From Gammaproteobacteria bacterium (GTDB lineage: Bacteria; Pseudomonadota; Gammaproteobacteria; Xanthomonadales; SZUA-36): 34,779 nt of DNA. The position numbers were made by a program, and so were the translations under genes. The stretch is taken from NCBI GenBank assembly GCA_024275935.1, contig JAJRYF010000007.1, forward strand, positions 1 through 34,779, in the 5' to 3' direction. The notes beneath the pieces were generated by a model. The model searched no databases and was not told the DNA's origin. It worked only from the letters and a program-made list of their open reading frames with translations. Below are positions 1 through 6,617 of the stretch, in pieces; the first letter of the stretch is position 1, and each line of letters starts with the position of its first letter.

Positions 1-45
1 ATTTTCTAGTGGTGTTTTCAGTGAAACAATATTATTATCTTTCAT
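1..45 (-). CDS. Transposase, N-terminal fragment cut by the window edge (IS256-like)
   Basis: Only the first 15 codons are inside the window. They start at an ATG (43-45) and read MKDNNIVSLKTPLEN, which resembles the N-terminus of IS256-family (mutator-type) transposases. An AGGAG ribosome-binding site lies just upstream in the sense of transcription. The catalytic DDE domain would be outside the window, so the family call rests on these few residues plus the leader and the end-like sequence next to it. It could be another IS family with a similar leader. Confidence 0.5.
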   Translation of the reverse strand, partial: MKDNNIVSLKTPLEN

Positions 46-47
46 GT

Positions 48-100
48 GGTGTATCTCCTGTTGGTTGTTGATCGTTCAAAATCAATCAACAGGATACACC
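48..100 (-). promoter_or_regulatory. Inverted repeat over the transposase ribosome-binding site
   Basis: GGTGTATCTCCTGTTG (48-63) faces CAACAGGATACACC (87-100). The two pair over about 14 bases with a two-base bulge, and the pairing extends inward through GTTGAT/ATCAAC. On the minus-strand transcript the right arm comes first, and the left arm contains the AGGAG Shine-Dalgarno. A read-through transcript entering the element would therefore hide the ribosome-binding site, which is a known way for IS elements to avoid activation by outside promoters. The pairing is seen in the sequence; the role is inferred. Confidence 0.5.
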
Positions 101-138
101 GCTTTTTAATTTAGCTCATACACCAGAAATCATCATAG

Positions 139-669
139 CTCGAGTACACATACAGATTAGTTGAACGCTTTAGATACTCAGATCAGCGGTACACTGTGGC
201 GGTAGTGATACCCGTATTTACTAAGTACACATTTGAAGATCTTATGCAACAGGTCTTCAAGCACCTCTCCCATGAACAATATCATGTTTATCAGGAGCTT
301 GACCAGAAGCAAATAAAATTTGACCCTGTGTCGAGAGAAGTTTTTGCTTATTTCTATTCGAACTGCCTCTTGAATGAGGTCTTTGGTAGGATTCCAGATC
401 CGAAAACAAATTTTGAGTAAGTAAACTCATATTCACTTGAAGAAGTTTCGAGTAGGGAATTTCAAGAGTCCTTAGTATCGATATCTGCTGGCAGTAGCTT
501 GGCAAAAAGTAGTGTGGTTGCCCAACTTGTTTTGAGATTCTTATTTGAGAGTGTTATGGCTATCGACTCCAAAACAAAATCTCAATTTAGTGCCGACATG
601 CGGTTGTTTTGCAGGAAAGTCTCATCAACTGCACCAAACAGCTGGATAGAATTGATTGAATCGGGTTGA
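139..669 (+). pseudogene. Decayed or interrupted unknown gene, one in-frame TAA at 418-420
   Basis: One frame runs from just after a TAG (136-138) to TGA at 667-669, broken only by TAA at 418-420. Both halves read like protein. The first ends in ...GRIPDPKTNFE; the second continues VNSYSLEEVSSREFQESL and ends ...NSWIELIESG. The first half has a possible GTG start at 196, but coding-like sequence (YTYRLVERFRYSDQRYTV) lies upstream as far as 139, close to the IS end. The gene may therefore have lost its 5' part to the IS insertion. I do not recognise the family and see no membrane segments or clear motif. It could also be two short genes or non-coding sequence. Confidence 0.4.
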
Positions 670-785
670 AAATGTACTAGCTCCAGGTCGTAGGCATACA
701 GAGCCGGATTTTGAGCTATGTTAAAATGCCTTGTGGTTAATTACACCGAGATAATCATGGAGCCTAGTAGTGAATTACTTTATTA

Positions 786-980
786 CTGTCCCGTTAACTT
801 TGCTCACTTCTGGCAATAAGTAAGTGGCGTGTGCTACTTTTTGTCACCGGACGCATGAACTCTGGGTGCCCGCCTGAGACACGCCGTAAACCCATCCATG
901 GGGGCTCTTCACCCGCATCTCTGCGGGTGGAGGTCTCAGACGAGCACCCAGAATTCATGTTTGAATAGTTACCGGGGGAA
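786..980 (+). repeat. Palindromic ~200-bp interspersed repeat, copy 1
   Basis: This is the same element as 3808-4011, in the same orientation. It has short inverted ends (CTGTCCCGTTAAC at 786-798 against AGTTACCGGGGGAA at 967-980). Inside is a long inverted repeat of about 26 bp (855-880 against 933-958). The core holds a small hairpin, ACCCGC/GCGGGT (911-916 and 922-927), and the block CCCATCCATGGGGGCTC. There is no coding potential. The right end covers the stop codon of the sensor kinase gene (969-971). It looks like a non-autonomous, MITE- or REP-like element. Between the preceding pseudogene and this repeat (670-785) I see nothing firm. Confidence 0.75.
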
Positions 981-3095
981 CAATGATTCTACTTCTGGAA
1001 AAGTAAGCCGAAATTCCACTCCTGGTTTTTTGTTAACCACATCTATTTGCCCACCCATTGCCTGGGTCATTTGGTGAACCAGCGCCAAGCCTATGCCCGT
1101 ACCAACTGTTTCTCTAGTGACCTCGTTTTCGCTACGGTAGAAGAGTTTGAAAATTAGTTTCATTTGGTCTTTTTTAATTCCAGGGCCGTAATCTCTGATA
1201 CTAAATAAGATTTTGTTGCTTTGTAGTTGGTGGCAACTTATATCGATGGTTTTGTTCTCTGCCTCTGCGGAGAATTTGATTGCGTTGTCTACCAGGTTCA
1301 GGATGATCTGGGTAAACCAGTCTACATCTATATCCAACTCTCCAATTGCGGTGCAGTGCAGGTTTAGTTTGAAACCGGCACGCTCAATTTGTGAGCTTAC
1401 TTTTGACTCTAGCAGTGCTGTTAATTCGCTTATGCTGTTGCGGCTGAGCTGTGCCTGTTGCTCCTGGCGCGACATTCGTGCCAGTTGCAGGATATTATTA
1501 ATTAGCCGGGACAGGCGTTCACTCTCATCAAATATATAATTGTAGTATTCGTTTTTCTTGTCGTCACTTGCCCAGCCTTGTTTAAGTATTTCGCCGTACA
1601 TGCGAATTGAAGTGAGCGGGGTTTTAAGTTCGTGGCTTACTGCTGAAACAAAATCTTGTTGCTGTCTGGCAATCAGGATTTGTCGGGCTGCCAACCGGTA
1701 CATTAGATAAAAGCCGGCGGTTAATACCAGGATAAGAATCACGGATTGGAGTATCACAACTTTTACCCCTGGGCCTGGTGGTAAGTTGTTGATGGTAAAT
1801 AGTAGTTCTAACTCCGCAAAGGGTTCCCCCAGGCGAGTTTGATAGAGTATTTGATCCTTGAATTCACTGGGATTGCGATTTTCAGGAAGATAGCCTCTGG
1901 CGGCCTGACCGTTATAGACTGATATTGTCTCACCCCGGTAGGCAAGCAGCAGATTACTGCTACTGGATAAACCAGTTTGCTGGAAGGTGGAATTGACTAC
2001 ACTATTGAGAAATGCCGTGGGTTCAATTATTAGCCCCTGAATTATTCTTTGGCCATTGCGCCAGACTTTTCGGAATAGCACGAAGTGGCCGCTATCAAGG
2101 CGGCTAAATACCAGTGGGTCAATTTCACTCTCGAAGGTGCGTACTGTTAGTTGCTGTTGTCTTGGTGTGTTGACCATGCTCGCTGACTCAGTCGTCGCTG
2201 GTTTGGCTTGCCGGAGTTCTTCACTATCGGCAACTTCTTGAACTGAATCAATAACTGGTAGTGAGCTGATCTCTTTGCGGGTTTTGCTGATGGCAATGTT
2301 GGTTCTGGCAGGTTTTTCTGCTGCAGGCGGAGGCGCCGCGCTCTGCCCGAGGGTTTTGGAAGAGCTGCCGATTTCTTTTGGACTACTTTGCTCTAGCTGA
2401 TCAAATGCTGCCTGTGATTTTTTAGACTTGTCTTTCTTTGCTTTTTTGCGGCTGGTAGTTAGTGATTCTGCGGTGCTAACTGCATCGCTCTCTACTAGTG
2501 CCGCTGGGCTTAATGCCTCGCTCTCTCTATTGCGGTCAGTAAAACTTTCTTCTTTTTCCTCAACTAGTCGCTCAGCGGTATGGCCGGTAGGTTCATCAAG
2601 TAACTGATTTTGGTTCAGAATCTGATAAATTTGCTGCTGTAAAGTTTTCCGGTTGAGCAATTCAGCCTCAGATATTCCGTAAGCGCCTATATTAGCTAAA
2701 TCTGCTGGTATCAACGGGGTGGAGAACTCGCCAGCTGGGTCTACTTGGAAATAGCCGATAAGGCCGGGAATGCTGGTAGCAACAGGGAATTCCGAGATTG
2801 GTGAGCGTTGCAAAAAGTTAGCCTTGGGTTCACCAGCTACATTCAGGAAAACATAATCGGTAAAAGGGCGAGCTTGTTCGGTATTTATGATTGCTGCAAA
2901 GCGTAGCTCGATTCGTTCAGTTAATTCTGCCGCCAGTAGTCGTTGTTGATGGAATGCCTCCCATTTGAGCTGGCTATAGGTATGTTGAATCAGCAGGGCT
3001 GCCGGGATGGCTATAGCCAGAAAGAACAGTACTAACCAAAGCCGCAAATGGCGCATACTTATAATGGAAAACATTTTGGACTTTGGGCTTGTCAT
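969..3095 (-). CDS. Membrane sensor histidine kinase with a long disordered periplasmic insert
   Basis: This 708-residue HisKA/HATPase sensor pairs with the response regulator that overlaps it by 4 bp. TM1 is at about residues 18-37. An extracytoplasmic region with GYFQVDPAGEFSTPL (114-128) follows, then a Ser/Ala/Lys/Glu-rich low-complexity stretch at about 168-315 and a second folded piece up to TM2 (~440-465). The HisKA phosphorylation motif SHELKTPLTSI has its His at 488. The N box is NLVDNAIKF (~600), the G1 box DYGPGI (~636) and the G2 box GTGIGLALV (~665). No HAMP domain is obvious. The ATG overlaps the regulator's TGA, giving translational coupling. Its signal is unknown. Its neighbours (PspA, VWA protein) suggest envelope stress, and this is inference only. 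The length is close to the kinases of dedicated marine sortase systems, but no sortase is present. Confidence 0.93.
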   Translation of the reverse strand: MTSPKSKMFSIISMRHLRLWLVLFFLAIAIPAALLIQHTYSQLKWEAFHQQRLLAAELTERIELRFAAIINTEQARPFTDYVFLNVAGEPKANFLQRSPISEFPVATSIPGLIGYFQVDPAGEFSTPLIPADLANIGAYGISEAELLNRKTLQQQIYQILNQNQLLDEPTGHTAERLVEEKEESFTDRNRESEALSPAALVESDAVSTAESLTTSRKKAKKDKSKKSQAAFDQLEQSSPKEIGSSSKTLGQSAAPPPAAEKPARTNIAISKTRKEISSLPVIDSVQEVADSEELRQAKPATTESASMVNTPRQQQLTVRTFESEIDPLVFSRLDSGHFVLFRKVWRNGQRIIQGLIIEPTAFLNSVVNSTFQQTGLSSSSNLLLAYRGETISVYNGQAARGYLPENRNPSEFKDQILYQTRLGEPFAELELLFTINNLPPGPGVKVVILQSVILILVLTAGFYLMYRLAARQILIARQQQDFVSAVSHELKTPLTSIRMYGEILKQGWASDDKKNEYYNYIFDESERLSRLINNILQLARMSRQEQQAQLSRNSISELTALLESKVSSQIERAGFKLNLHCTAIGELDIDVDWFTQIILNLVDNAIKFSAEAENKTIDISCHQLQSNKILFSIRDYGPGIKKDQMKLIFKLFYRSENEVTRETVGTGIGLALVHQMTQAMGGQIDVVNKKPGVEFRLTFPEVESLFPR

Positions 3096-3829
3096 TGACT
3101 TTTAGTCTGGTGGCTATGCATAAGCCGATAGCCAGCGCCACGAATTGTTACCAGAAAGCGAGGCTTGGCCGGTTCGGGCTCAAGTTTGCGCCTGAGCTTG
3201 GCTATATGGATATCTACAGTTCGGGTTTCCAGTTCAATGTTATTGGCGTAACCCCAAACCTTATGTAGCAGCTCATCACGGCTAACCGGGCGTTCACTAT
3301 GGCTATGCAAATAACGCAATAGATTTATTTCTCTGCGGGTGAAGTTTATAGACTCGGCTTCATTCTGCCCACTAAGATTCAGGCAGTTGATCTCGACTGA
3401 TTTTCCCAGGTAAATAAATTCTAGTTGGTCTTCAACTGCCTGAGTCCGGCGTAATACTGCCTGTATTCTCAACAATAATTGGGCTATAGAAAAGGGCTTG
3501 CTAACATAATCATCAGCGCCCAGAGCCAAGCCCTGAATAATATCTTCATCCATATTTTTGGCTGTCAGCATGATAATTGCCAAGTCACTATCTTGTTGCC
3601 GAATTTTATCGCAAACCTCAAAGCCGTTAATTTCCGGCAGCATGACATCCAGCAGTACTAGGTCAAATTGCCCCGTGCGCGCCATTGCCAGCCCTGCAGT
3701 ACCAGTGGCGGCTTCCTCAACGGCATAGCCGTGGTAAACCAGCACATCTACCAGTCCGGTTCTGATGGCAGCTTCATCTTCAACAATAAGTATTTTTGAT
3801 TTCACTGCTGTCCCGTTGACTTTGTGCAT
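3092..3829 (-). CDS. OmpR/PhoB-type response regulator
   Basis: The receiver domain begins ILIVEDEAAIR with acidic-pocket residues. The phospho-acceptor Asp is in DLVLLDVMLP, followed by the conserved Thr in IIMLTAK and the Lys in DYVSKPF. A C-terminal winged helix follows (FTRREINLLRYLH ... ETRTVDIHIAKLRRKLE ... VTIRGAGYRL). The 245 residues match the family. The start is uncertain. ATG at 3827-3829 gives MHKVNGTAV before KSKILIVED, but that lead falls inside the left end of the repeat element. A GTG at 3803-3805 (V9) would give a product starting at the usual place. The gene comes first in a two-gene operon with the sensor kinase and probably acts on the pspA operon transcribed away from it. 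Confidence 0.95.
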   Translation of the reverse strand: MHKVNGTAVKSKILIVEDEAAIRTGLVDVLVYHGYAVEEAATGTAGLAMARTGQFDLVLLDVMLPEINGFEVCDKIRQQDSDLAIIMLTAKNMDEDIIQGLALGADDYVSKPFSIAQLLLRIQAVLRRTQAVEDQLEFIYLGKSVEINCLNLSGQNEAESINFTRREINLLRYLHSHSERPVSRDELLHKVWGYANNIELETRTVDIHIAKLRRKLEPEPAKPRFLVTIRGAGYRLMHSHQTKSQ

Positions 3830-4011
3830 TGCTGACTATAATCCTTACTACATAAGTGGCGCGTGCTACTTTTTAGCACCGGGAGTATGAATTCTGTGTG
3901 CCCACCTGAGACACGCCGTAAACCCATCCATGGGGGCTCTTCACCCGCATCCCTGCGGGTGGAGGTCTCAGGCGAGCACCCAAAATTCATACTTGAACAG
4001 TTAACGGGGAA
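3808..4011 (+). repeat. Palindromic ~200-bp interspersed repeat, copy 2
   Basis: This is a second copy of the element at 786-980, in direct orientation. The core (about 3850-4011) is nearly identical, and the left ~40 bp is more diverged. The ends are CTGTCCCGTTGAC (3808-3820) and GTTAACGGGGAA (4000-4011), whose CCCGTT/AACGGG parts are inverted. The long arms 3887-3912 and 3965-3990 pair over about 26 bp with a few mismatches. The left tip lies within the first codons annotated for the response regulator. The two copies enclose the regulator-kinase pair almost exactly. Confidence 0.75.
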
Positions 4012-4101
4012 ATAGTATTTTGATTTGTTCGTCATAGGCGCTTATCTAATTAGAGCTTTCCAAAATATTACCTTATGTTGGCAACCCTTGCGTACTTGTT
4101 T

Positions 4102-4145
4102 TGTAAAACTTATGTAAAAACATTGGCGCGGGTTTTACCAAAACC
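4102..4145 (+). promoter_or_regulatory. Candidate response-regulator operator upstream of pspA
   Basis: Two TGTAAAA heptamers at 4102-4108 and 4113-4119 are separated by 4 bp, an 11-bp period. This is the layout bound by tandem OmpR/PhoB-family dimers. Just downstream is a short palindrome, GGTTTT-ACC-AAAACC (4131-4145), whose left arm repeats the heptamer core in reverse. The site is 74-117 bp upstream of the pspA start and next to a gene pair encoding such a regulator. The repeats are seen; binding and the identity of the regulator are inferred. I could not fix the promoter itself (4146-4218). Confidence 0.4.
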
Positions 4146-4218
4146 TGCCTATTCAATAGCCGTCCTCAAATTTAGACTTTACGCGTAAATTGCATATTCA
4201 TCACATAAGGAAAAACAC

Positions 4219-4755
4219 ATGGCTTTAATCAATCGTATCACAAAACTTTTTCAGGCTGATATGCATGCAGTACTGGATCATATTGAAGAACCCGAGCTGT
4301 TACTTAAACAAGCGATAAGAGAGATGCGCGAAGATCTATTAAAAGATGAGCAGCAGATCAGTAATATCGAAGCGGAGCAGGTAAAGATAATCGCAACGGA
4401 AGCCAAATTAAAGAAATTTATGGCTGGAGTAAAACAAGAGCTAGATCTGTGCTTCGAGTCAAAAAAACATGAGCTTGCTCGCTCCCTTATAAAGCGTCGC
4501 TTGGAAACTGAACGCTTCTGCGAGCAGCTTGCCGATAAACGCAAAGGCATGCAGCAGAGGCTGGTGGAGTTAAAAGTTAGGTATGAAGAAAACTTTATGC
4601 AACTGGAAAGTATGCAGCAGAAGGCCGACTTGTTGATTGCAGAAGTTGCCCCTGGGTCTGAGGGTATTTATCGAAGTTGGGAAATGCCTCAAACCACAGT
4701 TAGTGCTGATGATATAGAAATTGCGTTTCTTAATGAACAGCAGCGGAGGGCATAA
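4219..4755 (+). CDS. PspA/IM30-family membrane-stress protein (short form)
   Basis: The N-terminus MALINRITKLFQADMHAVLDHIEEPELLLKQAIREM (quoted here in two parts: MALINRITKLFQ, then residues to ~36) has the amphipathic first helix and the start of the coiled coil typical of PspA/Vipp1 proteins. The rest to about residue 150 is a charged helical hairpin with the ESKKHELARSLIKRR segment. At 178 residues it is shorter than E. coli PspA (222), mainly at the C-terminus. Family members bind the inner face of the cytoplasmic membrane and protect it under stress. AAGGA lies upstream of the ATG. The stop is followed after one base by the start of the membrane-protein gene, so the two form an operon. 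Confidence 0.85.
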   Translation: MALINRITKLFQADMHAVLDHIEEPELLLKQAIREMREDLLKDEQQISNIEAEQVKIIATEAKLKKFMAGVKQELDLCFESKKHELARSLIKRRLETERFCEQLADKRKGMQQRLVELKVRYEENFMQLESMQQKADLLIAEVAPGSEGIYRSWEMPQTTVSADDIEIAFLNEQQRRA

Positions 4756-4756
4756 G

Positions 4757-5317
4757 ATGAAAACTGCAAGTTTTAATGAAGGCTTACTGGTTGCGTTTAT
4801 TAGTAGTCTGGCAGGCACAGTTATTTATTACCTGCTATCTGCATTTGTAGCCGATAGCTACCTTTTTAGGTTGTTAATTAGCATGGGCAGCTTTGCTTAT
4901 GTTTTGTACTTGCTTAGCCGCAGCCAAACACCTGTTGGGCGGGTTAGCACCATGGTCGCCTGGGTGCTTGTTTCATCTGTACTGTGGTTTTACTGGCCAC
5001 CGGCTGCTGTATTTATCCTGGTAAATGTTTCTATCATTTGGCTGGTTCGCTCATTGTATTTCTACTCCAGTGTGGTTTCGGCCTTAGCAGATCTGGGGTT
5101 GAACCTGCTGAGCATTGCTGCCGCTTACTGGGCTGCCCAGCAGACCGGTAGTTTGTTCTTGAGCATTTGGTGTTTCTTTTTAACCCAGGCAATGTTTGTG
5201 GCTATTCCCAAGAATTTGTTGGCCACTAATAAACCCAAACTTCCAGCTGATGATCGTTTTCGTAGTGCGCATCGGGCCGCACAATCAGCTCTAACCAAAC
5301 TATCAACTCGGTCATAA
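4757..5317 (+). CDS. Multi-pass inner-membrane protein of unknown function
   Basis: I chose the ATG at 4757 because GGAGGG sits 6-11 bases upstream and the gene then starts one base after the pspA stop. A longer reading from 4721 would overlap pspA. The product is 186 residues with about five or six hydrophobic segments (roughly 8-28, 33-52, 62-80, 80-100, 105-130, 135-155) and a short basic, hydrophilic tail (KPKLPADDRFRSAHRAAQSA). I do not recognise a family. Its position between pspA and a VWA gene suggests a membrane partner for one of them. Confidence 0.75.
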   Translation: MKTASFNEGLLVAFISSLAGTVIYYLLSAFVADSYLFRLLISMGSFAYVLYLLSRSQTPVGRVSTMVAWVLVSSVLWFYWPPAAVFILVNVSIIWLVRSLYFYSSVVSALADLGLNLLSIAAAYWAAQQTGSLFLSIWCFFLTQAMFVAIPKNLLATNKPKLPADDRFRSAHRAAQSALTKLSTRS

Positions 5318-5326
5318 GACTGTTAA

Positions 5327-5363
5327 GGAGCCCCTGCTTCACTCAGAATGGATCAGAGGCTCC
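5327..5363 (+). promoter_or_regulatory. Intergenic hairpin between the membrane-protein and VWA genes
   Basis: GGAGCCCCTG (5327-5336) pairs with CAGAGGCTCC (5354-5363) with one mismatch, leaving a 17-base loop. No T-run follows, so it is not a typical terminator. It precedes the strong AAAGGAG ribosome-binding site of the VWA gene and could mark mRNA processing or tune distal expression. The pairing is seen; the role is a guess. Confidence 0.4.
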
Positions 5364-5379
5364 CCAAAGGAGAAGTAAA

Positions 5380-6585
5380 ATGAAAGCTAAAATTACCGCA
5401 CTTATAATTCTGACTATTACCGCTGTAACAGTTATTGCATTCCCGCATGTACGCGCGGCAAATAACCAGACTCTGCCTACACCAATCCCGCTTGCTCCAG
5501 GTAGTTTACTGACACAAAAACCAAAGATTGAAGTTGTGTTTGTGCTCGATACTACTGGCAGTATGAGCGGCTTGATTCAGGCAGCTAAGGAAAAAATTTG
5601 GTCTATAGCCAGCAGTATGGCATCTGCGCAAAATTCACCGGAAATCAAAATAGGCTTGGTAGCCTACAGGGATCGAGGTGATGCCTATGTAACCAAAGTG
5701 CTGGATTTATCCAGTGACCTCGACAGTATGTATGCAGCTTTAATGGACTATAAAGCTGATGGTGGTGGTGATGGTCCTGAGAGTGTAAATCAGGCGCTCT
5801 ATGATGCCATCCACAAAATCTCCTGGAGCCAGGATAAGCAAACTTATCGGGTGGTGTTTCTGGTAGGCGATGCGCCCGCACATATGGATTACCAGGATGA
5901 TGTTAAATACCCGGAAACCCTGGCTATTGCATTGCAAAAAGGAATCAAAGTTAATGCTATCCAAAGTGGTCATGGCGGGGGTACTATGGCGCATTGGAAG
6001 CAGATAGCCAGTTTAGGTTCTGGTGTCTATTTTCAGGTTGAAGATAGTGGTAATGCCATCGCTATCAGCACCCCGTATGACCAGCAACTAGCCGTTTTAT
6101 CCAGCCAGCTGGATGCGACCAAAATGTATTTCGGTAATCGCGAAGAAAAGCGGAAACAGCAAAGTAAATTAGCTGCCAGCGCTAAACTGCGTGAGAGCTC
6201 TTCACCTGAGGCCCAGGCCAGGCGGGTTACATTCAATACCTCCAAAAGTGGTAAGCAAAACTTCCTAGGCGAAGGTGAGTTGGTTGAAGCGATCACCAGT
6301 GGCAGCATGGATCTGGCTGATATAGAAATAGATCAATTACCGGCACCGTTGCAAGCAATGAAACCGGCAGAGCAATTAGCGGCTATTGAGAAGCAGGACA
6401 AGGCCAGGAAAAAGTTAAAACAGGAGATTCGCCAATTAACTGAGGAGCGCGCTGATTATCTGAAAAAAGAAGTCACTAAGCTAGGTGATAGCAAGGACTC
6501 TCTGGATGATCAAATATATAAGGCGGTTCGTTCTCAAGCTGCGGAGAAAGGTTTGGTTTATGCAGATGAATCACCCAGTTACTAA
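5380..6585 (+). CDS. Secreted/periplasmic von Willebrand factor A domain protein
   Basis: The 401-residue product starts with a signal-peptide-like segment (1-27, ending VRA). The VWA domain spans about 49-240. Its metal-ion site is DTTGS (D57, T59, S61), with later candidates in GGGDGPE (D131) and VVFLVGDAPAH (D164). The region from about 300 on is charged and helical, likely coiled coil (LAAIEKQDKARKKLKQEI). No LPXTG motif or C-terminal membrane anchor is seen, so it is probably a soluble periplasmic or secreted protein. It is the last gene of the pspA operon and is followed directly by a strong terminator. VWA domains bind protein ligands or act as chaperone scaffolds; the partner here is unknown. 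Confidence 0.88.
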   Translation: MKAKITALIILTITAVTVIAFPHVRAANNQTLPTPIPLAPGSLLTQKPKIEVVFVLDTTGSMSGLIQAAKEKIWSIASSMASAQNSPEIKIGLVAYRDRGDAYVTKVLDLSSDLDSMYAALMDYKADGGGDGPESVNQALYDAIHKISWSQDKQTYRVVFLVGDAPAHMDYQDDVKYPETLAIALQKGIKVNAIQSGHGGGTMAHWKQIASLGSGVYFQVEDSGNAIAISTPYDQQLAVLSSQLDATKMYFGNREEKRKQQSKLAASAKLRESSSPEAQARRVTFNTSKSGKQNFLGEGELVEAITSGSMDLADIEIDQLPAPLQAMKPAEQLAAIEKQDKARKKLKQEIRQLTEERADYLKKEVTKLGDSKDSLDDQIYKAVRSQAAEKGLVYADESPSY

Positions 6586-6591
6586 TAAACT

Positions 6592-6617
6592 AAAAACCCG
6601 GCTATTGCCGGGTTTTT
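6592..6617. terminator. Bidirectional rho-independent terminator
   Basis: AAAAACCCGG (6592-6601) and CCGGGTTTTT (6608-6617) form a perfect 10-bp stem with a 6-base loop. The A- and T-runs make it work on both strands. It separates the convergent VWA and serine-protease genes and overlaps the last codon of the latter. Confidence 0.9.

Larger units (their letters stand above)
1..124 (-). mobile_element. End of an insertion sequence (probable IS256-type), truncated by the window edge
   Basis: The start of the transposase gene is preceded by an untranslated leader. It carries two copies of GGTGTAT on the minus strand (94-100 and 118-124), the outer one giving a plausible IS tip near 124. A different type of sequence, with an unrelated reading frame, follows. 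The exact boundary and any target duplication cannot be fixed because the other end of the element is not in the window. Confidence 0.45.

Noticed and set aside
257-505. 82-codon minus-strand frame opposite the unknown interrupted gene
   Set aside because: No ribosome-binding site or family signature; the plus-strand frame looks more protein-like.
756-818. Short ORF MEPSSELLYYCPV... running into repeat copy 1, possibly a gene truncated by it
   Set aside because: Only 20 codons, no clear ribosome-binding site and no recognisable sequence.
786-980. Integron attC site
   Set aside because: The end motifs (CCCGTTAAC/GTTAACGGG) do not fit RYYYAAC/GTTRRRY, and no integrase or cassette array is visible.
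4124-4139. Sigma-54 promoter upstream of pspA (TGGCGCGGGTTTTACC)
   Set aside because: The GG is present, but the -12 GC element is missing at the required spacing, and no PspF gene is next to it.
969-6585. A dedicated marine sortase system (HK + RR + sortase + LPXTG target), suggested by the ~708-residue kinase and a VWA protein
   Set aside because: No sortase gene is present and the VWA protein has no LPXTG or C-terminal anchor.
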